In this document: positions 8,396-18,059 of the stretch, piece after piece | Position numbering within the stretch: position 1 is the first letter of the stretch | Layout: the number at the start of each line of letters is the position of its first letter | Source: Lactiplantibacillus pingfangensis | GTDB lineage: Bacteria; Bacillota; Bacilli; Lactobacillales; Lactobacillaceae | Length of the DNA stretch: 64,000 nucleotides | Direction: 5' to 3' | Assembly: GCF_005404945.1 (NCBI RefSeq) | Contig: NZ_BJDG01000010.1 | Location: 1-64,000, forward strand | Position numbers and translations under genes: made by a program | Notes under the pieces: model-generated | Seen by the model: only the letters and a program-made list of their open reading frames with translations | The model's database searches: none | What the model was told of the DNA's origin: nothing

Positions 8396-9081
8396 TACGA
8401 CCGAATCACATATCCAGTCCCACGAACAGTTTGGATGTAACTCTTCTCACCTGGGCGATCAATCTTATTCCGTAAGTATCGAATATAGACATCGACCACG
8501 TTAGTTTCGACTTCGGATTCATAGCCCCAAACTTTATTTAATAAAACATCCCGCGCCAATACCACGTTAATATTTTCCATCAAGGTCAATAATAATTCGT
8601 ATTCACGTTTCGTCAAGTTGATGACTTCATCACCACGCTTGACGACTAAGTTTTCTTTTTCAATCGTTAAATCTTTGTAGGTCACAGTGGTTTGTTTGGT
8701 GTTCTGCTGTTCGCTCTCCAAATCAATTCGCCGTAACAATGCCCGCAAACGTGCCAATAATTCTTCAATCGCAAATGGCTTAACAATGTAATCATCCGCG
8801 CCATGATCTAAGCCAGAAACTCGGTCAATGACAGAATCTCTAGCGGTCATCATGATAATTGGGGTGTTTTTAACTTCCCGCACCCGCCGACAGACTTCCA
8901 ACCCGTTCAATTCGGGTAACATTAAGTCTAACAGGATGGCATCAAAATCTTCACCCAATGCTGCGTCTAACCCTTTGCGGCCATTGTATTCAACCTGAAT
9001 ATCATAACCTTCATGCTTTAATTCCAGTTCGACAAAGCGGGCAAGGTTCTTTTCATCCTCAATAATTAATATTCGACTCAT
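8395..9081 (-). CDS. arlR: OmpR-family response regulator, ArlR-like
   Basis: DNA-binding partner of the adjacent kinase, 228 residues. The receiver domain (residues 1-115) has the acidic pair Glu8-Asp9, phospho-acceptor Asp52 (LLDLMLPELNG) and the conserved KPF Lys. The C-terminal winged helix has NLTKREYELLLTLMEN and the recognition region VVDVYIRYLRNKID. The sequence closely recalls ArlR of staphylococci (REVKNTPIIMMTARD, GADDYIVKPFAIEELLARLRALLRR). In other Firmicutes ArlRS controls autolysis, adhesion and metal-related genes. The role here is not shown by context. The ATG is at 9081, first in its operon. Confidence 0.9.
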   Translation of the reverse strand: MSRILIIEDEKNLARFVELELKHEGYDIQVEYNGRKGLDAALGEDFDAILLDLMLPELNGLEVCRRVREVKNTPIIMMTARDSVIDRVSGLDHGADDYIVKPFAIEELLARLRALLRRIDLESEQQNTKQTTVTYKDLTIEKENLVVKRGDEVINLTKREYELLLTLMENINVVLARDVLLNKVWGYESEVETNVVDVYIRYLRNKIDRPGEKSYIQTVRGTGYVIRS

Positions 9082-9158
9082 TTACTTTTAGTCACTCCTA
9101 ATATTCAACTTATCTAACAATCGTGCGACGCCGTGTTTTATGAGAGCCTCTCTCAACA

Positions 9159-9175
9159 AACATGTACAACATGTT
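9159..9175. promoter_or_regulatory. Dyad upstream of the two-component operon
   Basis: AACATG, five bases, CATGTT forms an inverted repeat about 80 bases upstream of the response regulator start. It could be an operator. Nothing else supports this. Confidence 0.25.
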
Positions 9176-9291
9176 ATTTTAACATGAATACGGTAAATTT
9201 CCTACACCTGAAATTTAGCCAACCCTTCATTTAGCTCTCATTTTAACCGGTTACCATCCAATTGCAATTTTGAAGTTCGGTCGGCCACCGA

Positions 9292-10629
9292 TTACTCATC
9301 TTCAGTTTGTGGATGGGTTGCATGCCACTGCTTAATGGCTGCTAAGCGTTGTTGCCAAGCTTTTTCTTGGCCTTGGTCGGTTGGATGATAGTACGTTTGC
9401 CCCTTTAACTCCGGTGGCATCGTCGTCATATCAGTCAATTTATCGGCCGTGTCGTGCGCGTACTGATAGTGATCGCCATAGCCCAAATCTTTCATTAATT
9501 TTGTCGGTGCATTGCGAATTTGTAACGGTACCGGTAGATTTCCTTTAGCCTTAACATCCGCTTGAGCAGCCGATTTGGCCACATACAGTGCATTCGACTT
9601 TGGTGCTAACGCCAAATACGTCACGGCTTCCGTTAAATTAACATCGCATTCAGGCATCCCAATCAACTGACAGGCTTGGAAGGCCGCAACCGTCAATGGC
9701 AACGCCTGCCGATCAGCTAAGCCCACATCTTCACTGGCAAAACGAATCAGCCGTCGAGCGATGTACAACGGATCCTCGCCACCGTTTAACATGCGCATCA
9801 GCCAATAAATTGCCGCATCGACATCACTGTTCCGCATGGATTTGTGCAAGGCTGAGATGACATTATAGTGCTCTTCGCCATTTTTATCGTAACGCAATGA
9901 TTTCGTATTGATGAGCTGGTATAACCCCGCCTCAGTCACGGTGACCTCATGGCCCTCACGTTCACCATTCAGCACAGCCATTTCTAGCGTATTTAAGGCC
10001 ATGCGGGCGTCACCATTGGCAAATTCAGCAATCAGCTGCAACGTGTCGGTTTGTAACTTGATGGTTAAATCCGGAAAACCATTGGGTTTATCTAGCGCTG
10101 CTTGCAACACATCAACGAGTGCCGCTGTGGACAGCTCTTTCAAGACCAACACTTTACACCGTGAAAGTAAGGCGGCATTAATTTCAAAGGACGGATTTTC
10201 GGTCGTTGCCCCAATTAACGTAATACTCCCACGTTCAACATATGGCAGAAAAGCATCTTGTTGGGCCTTATTAAAACGATGAATTTCATCAATGAAGACT
10301 AAGGTTTTTTCACCAAAATCACGGTTAGCTTCGGCCTCATCCATAATTTTGCGAATTTCTTTAATGCCGCTAGTGACCGCCGAAAAGGTGATGAAATGCG
10401 ACTTAGTTTGCTGGGCAATGATTTCTGCCAGCGTGGTCTTGCCAACACCCGGCGGTCCCCAAAAAATCAACGAGGGTAATTGATCTTCCGCAATCAACTG
10501 CCGCAACATCTTGCCAGGACCTAGCAAGTGTTCTTGCCCCTTGAAGCCATCCAAAGTCGTTGGACGGACACGATAAGCTAATGGGCTACTCGCCGCATGT
10601 TCTGGATTAAATAATGATTCTTGGCGCAT
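9292..10629 (-). CDS. rarA: Replication-associated recombination protein A (AAA+ ATPase)
   Basis: Clamp-loader-like AAA+ ATPase (MgsA/RarA/WRNIP1 family) that acts at stalled replication forks, 445 residues. Walker A is FWGPPGVGKTT (residues about 57-66) and Walker B is LVFIDEIHRFN. Sensor 1 is IGATTENPSFE. The C-terminal tetramerisation domain characteristic of the family follows (SALHKSMRNSDVDAAIYWLMRML; GMPECDVNLTEAVTYLALAPKSN). A GTG nine bases upstream is open but lies inside the GGAGGTG ribosome binding site, so the ATG at 10629 is taken as the start. It is a single gene with its own promoter region to the right. Confidence 0.95.
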   Translation of the reverse strand: MRQESLFNPEHAASSPLAYRVRPTTLDGFKGQEHLLGPGKMLRQLIAEDQLPSLIFWGPPGVGKTTLAEIIAQQTKSHFITFSAVTSGIKEIRKIMDEAEANRDFGEKTLVFIDEIHRFNKAQQDAFLPYVERGSITLIGATTENPSFEINAALLSRCKVLVLKELSTAALVDVLQAALDKPNGFPDLTIKLQTDTLQLIAEFANGDARMALNTLEMAVLNGEREGHEVTVTEAGLYQLINTKSLRYDKNGEEHYNVISALHKSMRNSDVDAAIYWLMRMLNGGEDPLYIARRLIRFASEDVGLADRQALPLTVAAFQACQLIGMPECDVNLTEAVTYLALAPKSNALYVAKSAAQADVKAKGNLPVPLQIRNAPTKLMKDLGYGDHYQYAHDTADKLTDMTTMPPELKGQTYYHPTDQGQEKAWQQRLAAIKQWHATHPQTEDE

Positions 10630-10771
10630 CGCCAACACCTCCGATTAAATAACTATTTTTATTATATCGCAAACAAACGTTCGGGACAAAAAAGTCGTCA
10701 GTTGGTTCAAGCTGAACAGTGCATTCACGCCGTCCAGGTGCTATACTTCAATTTATACGGGGGATGATACG

Positions 10772-11074
10772 ATGTTAAAAGATCCAAAAGCTGAACACTT
10801 ACTACAACAAATCAGTGCCGCCTACAACGATCCAGAAGTTGCCAAAGACACCGTCTTAGAAGCCCATTTACTAAGTTGTGCACAAGAACTGTCGAAGTAC
10901 GAAAATTGTCTACTCACTGCGCCGCGAGTTAACGCTCTCATGCTTGATGCCTCACGAGCACACATGCAGCACCCGATTCAAGCAATCAATACGCTGTACA
11001 CCCAAACAGCACGGACTTCCGAATACTACTGGGGCGTTGCTGCCGCAACCATTTTAGGTGGGACTATTTGGTAA
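10772..11074 (+). CDS. Small helical protein, possibly bacteriocin-immunity (EntA_Immun-like)
   Basis: Soluble, mostly helical protein of 100 residues without a signal peptide. Its size, the EAHLLSCAQELSKYEN helix and the pattern of a four-helix bundle with a loose tail recall the pediocin/enterocin A immunity family, which protects cells from class IIa bacteriocins. The similarity is judged by eye and is weak. No bacteriocin structural gene is nearby, so it would be an orphan. The ATG at 10772 follows GGGGGATG. It stands alone between rarA (divergent) and a strong terminator. Confidence 0.5.
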   Translation: MLKDPKAEHLLQQISAAYNDPEVAKDTVLEAHLLSCAQELSKYENCLLTAPRVNALMLDASRAHMQHPIQAINTLYTQTARTSEYYWGVAAATILGGTIW

Positions 11075-11116
11075 CTAACTCGTTGTTTGAGCCATTATTA
11101 TTGCGACTTAACCTTT

Positions 11117-11155
11117 AAAAAGCATCAAACCCTACTTGGGCCTGATGCTTTTTTT
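11117..11155 (+). terminator. Intrinsic terminator after the small immunity-like gene
   Basis: AAAAGCATCA and TGATGCTTTT arms with a T run, 43 bases after the stop codon. Confidence 0.85.
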
Positions 11156-11411
11156 GATCATCTTTGGCGGCTTAACCCGTCCTCAACTATGCTAAATTGA
11201 CCGCTTGAGAAAACTTACTAACTAGCTCAGCAATGAAGCGTTAGTCAATTTCTTGATGTACAAACCGGTAAATTGTGATAAGCGGCTAACACTGGTATAC
11301 CTATGTTGAAATCAATAAGCAGTCTAGAATTTGGTGAATTTTTTGATCGTGGAATGAACATCAAATTACTAAAATAACACTCGCTTATTTTTCAGAAAGG
11401 TCGCTTAGCTT

Positions 11412-14300
11412 ATGCAGTCAACGAAATTACAACAAATCCAACGAATCACACAGCAAAACCAGCAACAACAGTTCAAACGAACTTGGGAAACTAGGCTGAT
11501 CCTATTAGGGAGTAGCGTTGGCTTAGGCGCAATCCTCTGGACTTTACCGGCCGTTGCGGCCACCACCCCACTCGACACAGCAAAGCCGACCACCAGTTCA
11601 ATCACGACCAGCGCTGCCGCTAAACCGAATTCAGTGGCTTTATCCACGGCCAACCCGGTTAACACGGTAGCGAGCTCGGCCAGTTCAGCAGTCCCAACTA
11701 GCAGTGTCGCAACAACTCAGGCCACGCCAACCACGGCCACAACTGTTAGCACGACCAGTTCGGCCGCGACAACGACAAGTAGTGCCACTCAAACTAGTCA
11801 CACAGCTAGTTCTGCTGGCGGAATCGGCTTCGTTTTACCCAGTTTAGCAATCAGTGCGCCAAGCAGTGCCTTTGGCAGTTCAGCTAGTGGTGCTAGTTCA
11901 GCAGCAACTGCTGGCAACACCGCGACCAGTGCCACCACGAGTCAATCGTCGACCAGCGACAGTGAAGCTGCTAGTTTAGCTGCCTTGCCAGACGCAACCA
12001 TCGTCAATTTTGCTGATTCCGGTATCGAAGCCAATATTTTAACTGACATGGCTAGTCACGGCCCCATTACTTTAGGCGATATTCGCCATTATACTGGGGC
12101 GACTTTAGCCATTGGAACACCATATGTGCCGTTAGAAATCACGACGTCGCTCACTGGCATGCAATACTTACAAGCCTTACCACAAACCACATTAATCAAT
12201 TTCTATAGCAATTATCCTAATCCTAATTTCGACTTATCGCCATTGGAACACGACCGCTTCCGTGAACTCAGCATTAACGTTGACGACATGTCAGCGATGA
12301 ATCTAAAGCCATTGCTGTCAATTGACCCAACCACCATCCTGAGTTTGCAATTGAATGGCTCAATCAAGTCAGACATGTCAGATTATCAAAATAACCCAGA
12401 AGGCATGACTAATGCACAATTAGCAGAAATTGCGCCCTGGTTAACCGCAATCGACAATACCTCGCCTGACCCTGCTGAGACCTTGGACTTTAACTTATCG
12501 GACAACTCGTTAACCGACTTTTCCTCATTGTCTGGTTTTACGAAACCAGCGCTGTTTACCGCCCTTGGGCAACGGCTCAATTATGAGACAACTCCCGTTA
12601 ACTTTGTGATTGGTCAACCAGGGACCTTCACTGCGATACCGCTGATTGGCATGACAGGTGATTCGTGGACAAACCACTATTCATCCACCCTAAGTGGCAG
12701 TCCCACCCAAGCCCTAACAGATACGACCCATCCACTCGAACCAGCCATCACAAGTCTTGGAAACAGCCGCTTCGAGATCAAAACCGCTTACCCAACCTTT
12801 CCAAATTCGAATTGGTTTGCTTATGGCTTGGCTGGCGAATTTAATCTGACCACGGTCGCACAACTTTATACCAACTCGGTGCATACCGTTTATCCAAATG
12901 GGACAACTTTTGAATATGATGGCATGATTTATCAACCAGCCAATTGGTTACCGGCACCTGAATTAAACATCAAATACGTCGATCGTACCACTGGAGCTGA
13001 GCTTCAACCCGCAACCCTCATTAAAGGAACCACGATCGGTGCTGCTTACGATCTGACGCCGCAAACTAAGCTTTCCGGCTATATCTTTGATGCGCAGCGA
13101 AGTAGTTCGCCGACTGGCAGCTACACGCAAGACCCACAAGCCCTAACCTTCACGTTTGCACAACAACCAGCCGGTGGTATTACAGTCAGATATTTGACTG
13201 AAGCCGGGATTCCGATTGCAGCAACTACGACGATCAATGGCAACGTTGGCACCGCTTATCAAAGTGAACCACTAACATTAGTTGGCTACACTTATCAAAA
13301 GTCAACAACGACCGTACCGACCAGTGGCACCTTGTCAGCAGCTGCCGGCACGATTGATTACATTTACACGGCTAATCCTTTGACACGAACCATTAACTAT
13401 CTTGATGTCACCACCGGCCAAGTCTTGGCGACCGATCACATCACAAGTGTCTATAAGAGTACGACGAGTTATCGTCCGACCGCAACTATCGCCTACTATG
13501 AAGCGCAAGGCTATGACTTGGTCGCCAATAATTATCCAACTGATGATTCAGTATTCGATAATCCCATAACGAACGCCACTTATGAGATCGAATTAGCACA
13601 TCAGACGGTTGCTTTGACCCCCACCACACCAGGCTTACCAGCAAGGGTCACCCTTCAAAAAAGCGTCAGTCGAACGATTCAATATGTTGATCTGACCAAT
13701 AAAACCGTGACAAGCCCAACAATACAATCAATTACTTTTACGCGTAATGCCGTCCGTGATCTAGTGACTGGTCATGTCACATACGGCCCATGGGTTGCGA
13801 CAGGCACCGATCGTTTCGGCGCAGTCACATCACCAATCTTGACTAACCTCACGAGCAATACAGCCGTAACGCCTGCAACACTAGCAGTTCCCGAATCCAC
13901 ACCAGATACACTGGTTACCGTGAGTTATTCGCCAACACGGTCTGCAAGTGCAACCAGCCATGTTCCCACTGGTGCAACTATGCGTACGAGGAGAAGTTTG
14001 ACTAAAGTCGCCCAACCAACGCCAACAATCGTTCGCAACCGAGTAACCGCTGCAACATATCAGGCAGCAACAACTAAACTCGCGACCACGACTGCGCCAA
14101 CGCGGTTACAAACAAAGCCAACCACAGATACTAGCCCATATGAGCGCGCAAGCAAAGCAACTAAATTGCCCAAGCCAGCTGCTAGTGATCTACCACAAAC
14201 TAGCGAGCAGTCAACTGACACGTCGTTATTAGGTTTCATCTTAATCGCATTCACTAGTTTCTTAGCAGGCTTGAAACGGTTAATTAAACGAGACGCTTAA
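11412..14300 (+). CDS. LPQTSE-anchored MucBP-type surface adhesin
   Basis: Sortase-anchored cell-wall protein of 962 residues, probably an adhesin. A long Gln-rich N-terminal leader precedes a signal peptide hydrophobic core (LILLGSSVGLGAILW), with cleavage after AVAA near residue 50. Residues about 52-190 are a Ser/Thr/Ala-rich spacer. Residues about 195-400 resemble short leucine-rich-repeat-like surface domains (LPDATIVNFADSGIEANIL). From about 515 MucBP-type modules follow (LNIKYVDRTTGAELQPAT; ITVRYLTEAGIPIA; RTINYLDVTTGQVLATD), and then a Mub B2-like module (SRTIQYVDLTNKTV). The sorting signal is LPQTSE at 927-932, a hydrophobic segment and a basic tail. LPQTxE is the form used by plantarum-group sortases. 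The ATG at 11412 has AGAAAGG upstream. Confidence 0.9.
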   Translation: MQSTKLQQIQRITQQNQQQQFKRTWETRLILLGSSVGLGAILWTLPAVAATTPLDTAKPTTSSITTSAAAKPNSVALSTANPVNTVASSASSAVPTSSVATTQATPTTATTVSTTSSAATTTSSATQTSHTASSAGGIGFVLPSLAISAPSSAFGSSASGASSAATAGNTATSATTSQSSTSDSEAASLAALPDATIVNFADSGIEANILTDMASHGPITLGDIRHYTGATLAIGTPYVPLEITTSLTGMQYLQALPQTTLINFYSNYPNPNFDLSPLEHDRFRELSINVDDMSAMNLKPLLSIDPTTILSLQLNGSIKSDMSDYQNNPEGMTNAQLAEIAPWLTAIDNTSPDPAETLDFNLSDNSLTDFSSLSGFTKPALFTALGQRLNYETTPVNFVIGQPGTFTAIPLIGMTGDSWTNHYSSTLSGSPTQALTDTTHPLEPAITSLGNSRFEIKTAYPTFPNSNWFAYGLAGEFNLTTVAQLYTNSVHTVYPNGTTFEYDGMIYQPANWLPAPELNIKYVDRTTGAELQPATLIKGTTIGAAYDLTPQTKLSGYIFDAQRSSSPTGSYTQDPQALTFTFAQQPAGGITVRYLTEAGIPIAATTTINGNVGTAYQSEPLTLVGYTYQKSTTTVPTSGTLSAAAGTIDYIYTANPLTRTINYLDVTTGQVLATDHITSVYKSTTSYRPTATIAYYEAQGYDLVANNYPTDDSVFDNPITNATYEIELAHQTVALTPTTPGLPARVTLQKSVSRTIQYVDLTNKTVTSPTIQSITFTRNAVRDLVTGHVTYGPWVATGTDRFGAVTSPILTNLTSNTAVTPATLAVPESTPDTLVTVSYSPTRSASATSHVPTGATMRTRRSLTKVAQPTPTIVRNRVTAATYQAATTKLATTTAPTRLQTKPTTDTSPYERASKATKLPKPAASDLPQTSEQSTDTSLLGFILIAFTSFLAGLKRLIKRDA

Positions 14301-14381
14301 TGACCGATGCTAATTGACTTTGGAATCCAGCGACACCATTGTTCACACTGCTTTTGGCACTCGCAAACTTCAGATCATAAC

Positions 14382-14430
14382 AAAAAACTAGCCACAGAAA
14401 ATTCAAAAATTTTCCGTGGCTAGTTTTTTT
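14382..14430. terminator. Bidirectional terminator between the adhesin gene and gnd
   Basis: ACTAGCCAC/GTGGCTAGT arms, extended by GAAAATT/AATTTTC, are flanked by an A run and a T run. Confidence 0.9.
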
Positions 14431-14445
14431 AGTTAACGATTATTA

Positions 14446-15882
14446 TTATTGTTCTTCATACCAAGTGTAATGGAACATCCCGTCGCGGTCTGTCCGTTCG
14501 TAGGTATGTGCCCCAAAGTAATCCCGTTGTGCTTGTAATAAGTTAGCAGGTAAAACTTCGGCCCGATATGAGTCGTAATAGGACAACGCAGCACTGAATG
14601 ATGGTACTGGAACACCAGCTTGAATGGCCAAGCTTAAGACGTCACGCGTTGATTGTTGATACTTCGCAGCAATATCTGTAAAGTAATCATCCATCAACAA
14701 GTTGTTTAAGTCAGGCTTCTTGTCAAAGGCATTCGTAATATTTTGCAAGAATTGGGCCCGGATGATACAGCCGGCACGCCAGATCTGTGCTAATTCACCA
14801 TACTTCAAGTCCCAGCCGTAATGATCTGCAGCAAAACGTAATTGTTCAAAGCCTTGAGCATAGCTCATGATCTTACTGAAGTATAAGGCTTGGCGAATTT
14901 TTTCAACTAATTCTGCTTTAGCAGGCAATTTGACGTCATTCTTAGGACCAGCCAACTTCTTTGACGCAGCGACCCGTTCGTTCTTCATCATTGAGATGTA
15001 ACGGGCATAAACGGCTTCAGTGATAACTGATTGTGGCACTTGAACGTTCAAAGCATCTTCGGAACTCCACTTACCAGTTCCCTTGTTGTTCCCACGGTCT
15101 AAGATCATGTCAACAATTGGCTTCGTCTTATCGTCGCCCAAATCATCTTTACGGGACAAAATGTCAGCAGTGATTTCAACAAGATAACTGCTCAATTCAC
15201 CCTTGTTCCAGTCAGTGAAGACTTCAGACATCTCATCAACCGATAACCCAGCCACATTGCGCATAATGTTGTAGCTTTCGTCGATTAATTCTTCGTCACC
15301 GTATTCGATACCGTTGTGCACCATCTTAACGTAATGACCGGCACCGTTTTCGCCAATATAAGTGACACATGGTTTGCCGTCTTGAGGCGCCTTAGCAGAA
15401 ATCTTTTCTAAGATTGGTGCCACTAAATCATAAGCTTCCTTTTGACCACCTGGCATTAATGAAGGCCCTTGTAAGGCACCTAATTCACCACCGGAAACAC
15501 CCATGCCAATAAAGTTGATGCCAGATTTATCCAAACGGGCATTGCGAGCCATGGTATCGTTGAAATTAGTGTTCCCACCATCAATCAACACATCGCCTTT
15601 GTCTAACAATGGTAATAATTCATCAATCACAGCATCGGTTGGCTTCCCAGCTTTAACCATCATGATAATTCGACGTGGTGTTTCAAGTGACCCCACGAAG
15701 TCTTCAATCTTGTAACTTGGGACTAATTGTTTGTCCGCGTGATCCTTAACAACCTTTTCCGTTTTAGAACCAGTCCGATTAAAGATTGCGACCTTGTAAC
15801 CGCGGCTTTCGATGTTCAAAGCCAAGTTTTTACCCATGACAGCCATACCAATGACGCCAATTTGTGGTTTTTCATTACTCAT
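14446..15882 (-). CDS. gnd: 6-phosphogluconate dehydrogenase (decarboxylating)
   Basis: Oxidative pentose-phosphate pathway enzyme converting 6-phosphogluconate to ribulose 5-phosphate, CO2 and NADPH. It has 478 residues, typical of the long dimeric form. The Rossmann motif [17 protein letters not shown] is near residue 8, the substrate loop [10 protein letters not shown] near 125, and the catalytic Lys in [18 protein letters not shown]. The tail carries [16 protein letters not shown], the family end that reaches into the partner subunit. The frame extends to a TTG at 15900, but GGGAGGC lies within that extension, so the ATG at 15882 is the start. Confidence 0.97.
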   Translation of the reverse strand: MSNEKPQIGVIGMAVMGKNLALNIESRGYKVAIFNRTGSKTEKVVKDHADKQLVPSYKIEDFVGSLETPRRIIMMVKAGKPTDAVIDELLPLLDKGDVLIDGGNTNFNDTMARNARLDKSGINFIGMGVSGGELGALQGPSLMPGGQKEAYDLVAPILEKISAKAPQDGKPCVTYIGENGAGHYVKMVHNGIEYGDEELIDESYNIMRNVAGLSVDEMSEVFTDWNKGELSSYLVEITADILSRKDDLGDDKTKPIVDMILDRGNNKGTGKWSSEDALNVQVPQSVITEAVYARYISMMKNERVAASKKLAGPKNDVKLPAKAELVEKIRQALYFSKIMSYAQGFEQLRFAADHYGWDLKYGELAQIWRAGCIIRAQFLQNITNAFDKKPDLNNLLMDDYFTDIAAKYQQSTRDVLSLAIQAGVPVPSFSAALSYYDSYRAEVLPANLLQAQRDYFGAHTYERTDRDGMFHYTWYEEQ

Positions 15883-16096
15883 TATCTGTTTGCCTCCCAA
15901 ATTTTACTACGTGACTATCGTACCAAAAACGCTTTCGTAATTAAAGCAATTTGCGTCGATTTTTAAAATTAATTTCATATTTTTTCATATAGTGAGAAAC
16001 TAATTTTCATATCCGACGGGCTTGTAACCGGTAGAAGTCCCCAAAAATTCTCTGTGCAAACGACCATTATATGTAAGCGTTACAAAATTCACGCAC

Positions 16097-16120
16097 AAAA
16101 AAACTCGCCGCAGCGAGTCT
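16097..16120 (-). terminator. Intrinsic terminator of rpmF
   Basis: On the minus strand ACTCGC/GCGAGT with a four-base loop is followed by seven T. Confidence 0.85.
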
Positions 16121-16192
16121 TCATAATCGTTTGTGTAAAGAAAATTGGCATGCGCCATGGCCGCGATGCGCCTTTTCATCAACTAAATCAAA

Positions 16193-16372
16193 TTAGTTGT
16201 TTACTTTAACGACTTCTTTACCATTGTAATACCCACAACTAGGGCAAACACGGTGAGATACACGTAATTCACCACAATTTGGGCATGGTGCCAAATTAGG
16301 CGTAGCCAATTTAATATGACCACGACGGTTGCGTTTACGCATCTTTGATGTTCTTCTCTTAGGTACAGCCAT
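16193..16372 (-). CDS. rpmF: 50S ribosomal protein L32
   Basis: Zinc-ribbon ribosomal protein of the large subunit, 59 residues. It has the basic N terminus [18 protein letters not shown] and two Cys pairs (CPNC and CPSC) that bind zinc, so this is the zinc-containing form. An in-frame TTG precedes the ATG at 16372, which has AGGAGGTG upstream. It follows the YceD (DUF177) gene, the conserved arrangement in bacteria. A hairpin terminator lies about 75 bases downstream. Confidence 0.98.
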   Translation of the reverse strand: MAVPKRRTSKMRKRNRRGHIKLATPNLAPCPNCGELRVSHRVCPSCGYYNGKEVVKVNN

Positions 16373-16432
16373 CAACGAACACCTCCTTAAAATAATTTCA
16401 CAAATGTGATGTTTTTGATAGGTCCAGCTAAA

Positions 16433-16984
16433 CTAATCCTTAGTTTCCTGATCAGGGAACAGGTTTTTTAATTTAGCTAAACGCGGATCAACAGTTTTAT
16501 GTTCTTCAGCTTGCTTGGCTAAGTCTTCCTCACGAACGACTTCCCAGCCCTTGCCAGTTGGCATGGCTTCACCATTGAGCTCAGCTTCAGAGAGAATCTG
16601 CATGGGGATGTGAATTAAAATGTTATCCTCCACAGCAACATCAAAATCAAGAATATCATCTTCGGGTAAAAAAATGACCGTATCAGTTTTTTCAAACCGT
16701 GCTAAATCGGTCCCCTTTGGCACATAATATTCTGTCATTTGAAAGGCCAGCGAAGTTGCCACTGGCGTCAGCGAACGACTTGATGGCAACGTTAAGTTAG
16801 CATCAACTTTCGCTGAGATTAGCACGCTACCCTTTCCATAGCTGACAAAGCCTTTCGCTTGAACGGCTTTGACATCGAGAATTTCAGGATAACGCGTCAT
16901 CAGGGAGTGTTTTAGGTCCAATGCTTCATCAAACTGAAGTGGCTCTTCACGGTAACTTTTAAGTTGCCCTAACGACCATTTCAT
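16433..16984 (-). CDS. YceD family protein (DUF177)
   Basis: Small cytosolic protein of 183 residues from the YceD family, which is nearly always encoded next to rpmF and is linked to large-subunit rRNA accumulation. It starts MKWSLGQLKSY, and the middle segment has the family's acidic strands (IFLPEDDILDFDVAVEDNILIHIPMQIL). The two zinc-like Cys seen in some homologues are missing. The ATG at 16984 has AGGAGG seven bases upstream; a longer open frame to 17116 has no SD and is not used. Co-transcription with rpmF is likely. Confidence 0.85.
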   Translation of the reverse strand: MKWSLGQLKSYREEPLQFDEALDLKHSLMTRYPEILDVKAVQAKGFVSYGKGSVLISAKVDANLTLPSSRSLTPVATSLAFQMTEYYVPKGTDLARFEKTDTVIFLPEDDILDFDVAVEDNILIHIPMQILSEAELNGEAMPTGKGWEVVREEDLAKQAEEHKTVDPRLAKLKNLFPDQETKD

Positions 16985-17181
16985 TTGAAAACCTCCTAAT
17001 GCAACGTGATAAATTATACCTGTGTGAAAATCCTTTGTCAATGTTTTTTCCTTGACAGGCCAAATTGCCCGCCACTGTTCACCACCATAACAAGAAACGC
17101 CCCGCTGGTCAACCAATATTATCCCAACGTATGTGACAGGTTTTTCTCGGTTTCCTCTAAATTCATTATCAAGTAACTCAA

Positions 17182-17350
17182 TTTCCGCCTACCGGAGGCT
17201 TCGTTTGGGGCTGGAACGCCATGAACCATTTTTGAGCCAAAAAGCGGTCTCAAAAGCTGGTTTTTGACTAACCGCGGACAAAACCCGCGCCAAGTCAAAC
17301 GCCACGGCTGAGCCCCAAACGAAGCCCCCTCACGGCTAGAGACGTGCATT
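17182..17350. repeat. Dispersed structured repeat, family A, copy 2
   Basis: This is highly similar to 5964-6132, in the same orientation: ends GCTTCGTTTGGGGCT / AGCCCCAAACGAAGC, the inner TTTTGAG/CTCAAAA hairpin and TTTGACT/AGTCAAA closing CGCGG/CCGCG. It lies upstream of the YceD gene. Confidence 0.85.
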
Positions 17351-17727
17351 ATTTGAATTGCGCCGGCAAGCCAAAATAATTAACCAGATGTCAACCAAAC
17401 TAATCAGTATCTAAACGTAATCTTCTCCAATAGACCAGTCAATGTTCGACTGCCGCTTCGTAACATTGAAACACGCACTAGTTATTGAATAACCGCCAAT
17501 CTAGACTGGCTAATAATGTCGTAATTATCAGGCTGAAAAAGGTTGCTTAACTTCTAAACGCGAAAGCGCTAAATAGTCATGAACAGCAACCATATCGGCA
17601 ATGATTATGCCTAAACTAGACCAGCCAGTGAGTGCTCTGAGAAAATCTAAAACATTGTCGACTGGATCAATGATTTTCAAGAATCAAATCTACTTTTTAG
17701 TGTCAGTTACTTTATAACCATTAACTT
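17351..17727. other. Non-coding spacer, nothing recognised
   Basis: This AT-rich stretch lies between the family A and family B repeats. No start codon with an SD and a convincing frame, no RNA motif and no repeat was found in it. Confidence 0.4.
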
Positions 17728-17914
17728 AGCTGGAGAACGACGCTGATAACATCGGTCGTGAAGGTGGCGTTAGGTCGGCATGTTTCTTATCTTACGGAAC
17801 GTACGGTCCGGGACACTTGCGGCTTTGGCAAGCGTTCCGGGCGAGGGCCAAGATGTTTCTCAGGCTTGACCCGGTCCCACGGACGCATGTTATCAGCGGC
17901 GACCGGAAGCGACC
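17728..17914. repeat. Dispersed branched-hairpin repeat, family B, copy 2
   Basis: The terminal arms CGCTGATAACAT (17741-17752) and ATGTTATCAGCG (17888-17899) are perfectly complementary and differ from copy 1 by a compensatory pair. The inner hairpin CCGGGACACTTGC/GCAAGCGTTCCGG is nearly complete. GGGCCAAG/CTTGACCC has one change that stays paired as G-U on the minus strand. The first hairpin is degraded in this copy. Confidence 0.9.
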
Positions 17915-17984
17915 ATGTGAACTAATCTTCATGCCCTAATCATTGACATGGCGGTAATTGTTAGCAGTTTTGATCTTTCAACCT

Positions 17985-18059
17985 TTAGAACCCAATTAGA
18001 AATGACCAGATCTTCGATATCAAACAATCTTCCTACTGAGAAAAATTTTACACTAACTA
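17985..18059. repeat. Dispersed repeat segment C, copy 2
   Basis: Related to 6320-6392 by eye (agaaatgaccagatcttc, caatcttcctac, ttttacacta). Here it ends at the tmcAL stop codon. Confidence 0.6.

Noticed and set aside
16000-16182. A 60-codon frame on the minus strand between gnd and rpmF
   Set aside because: It runs through the rpmF terminator hairpin, has no SD, and its product resembles no family.
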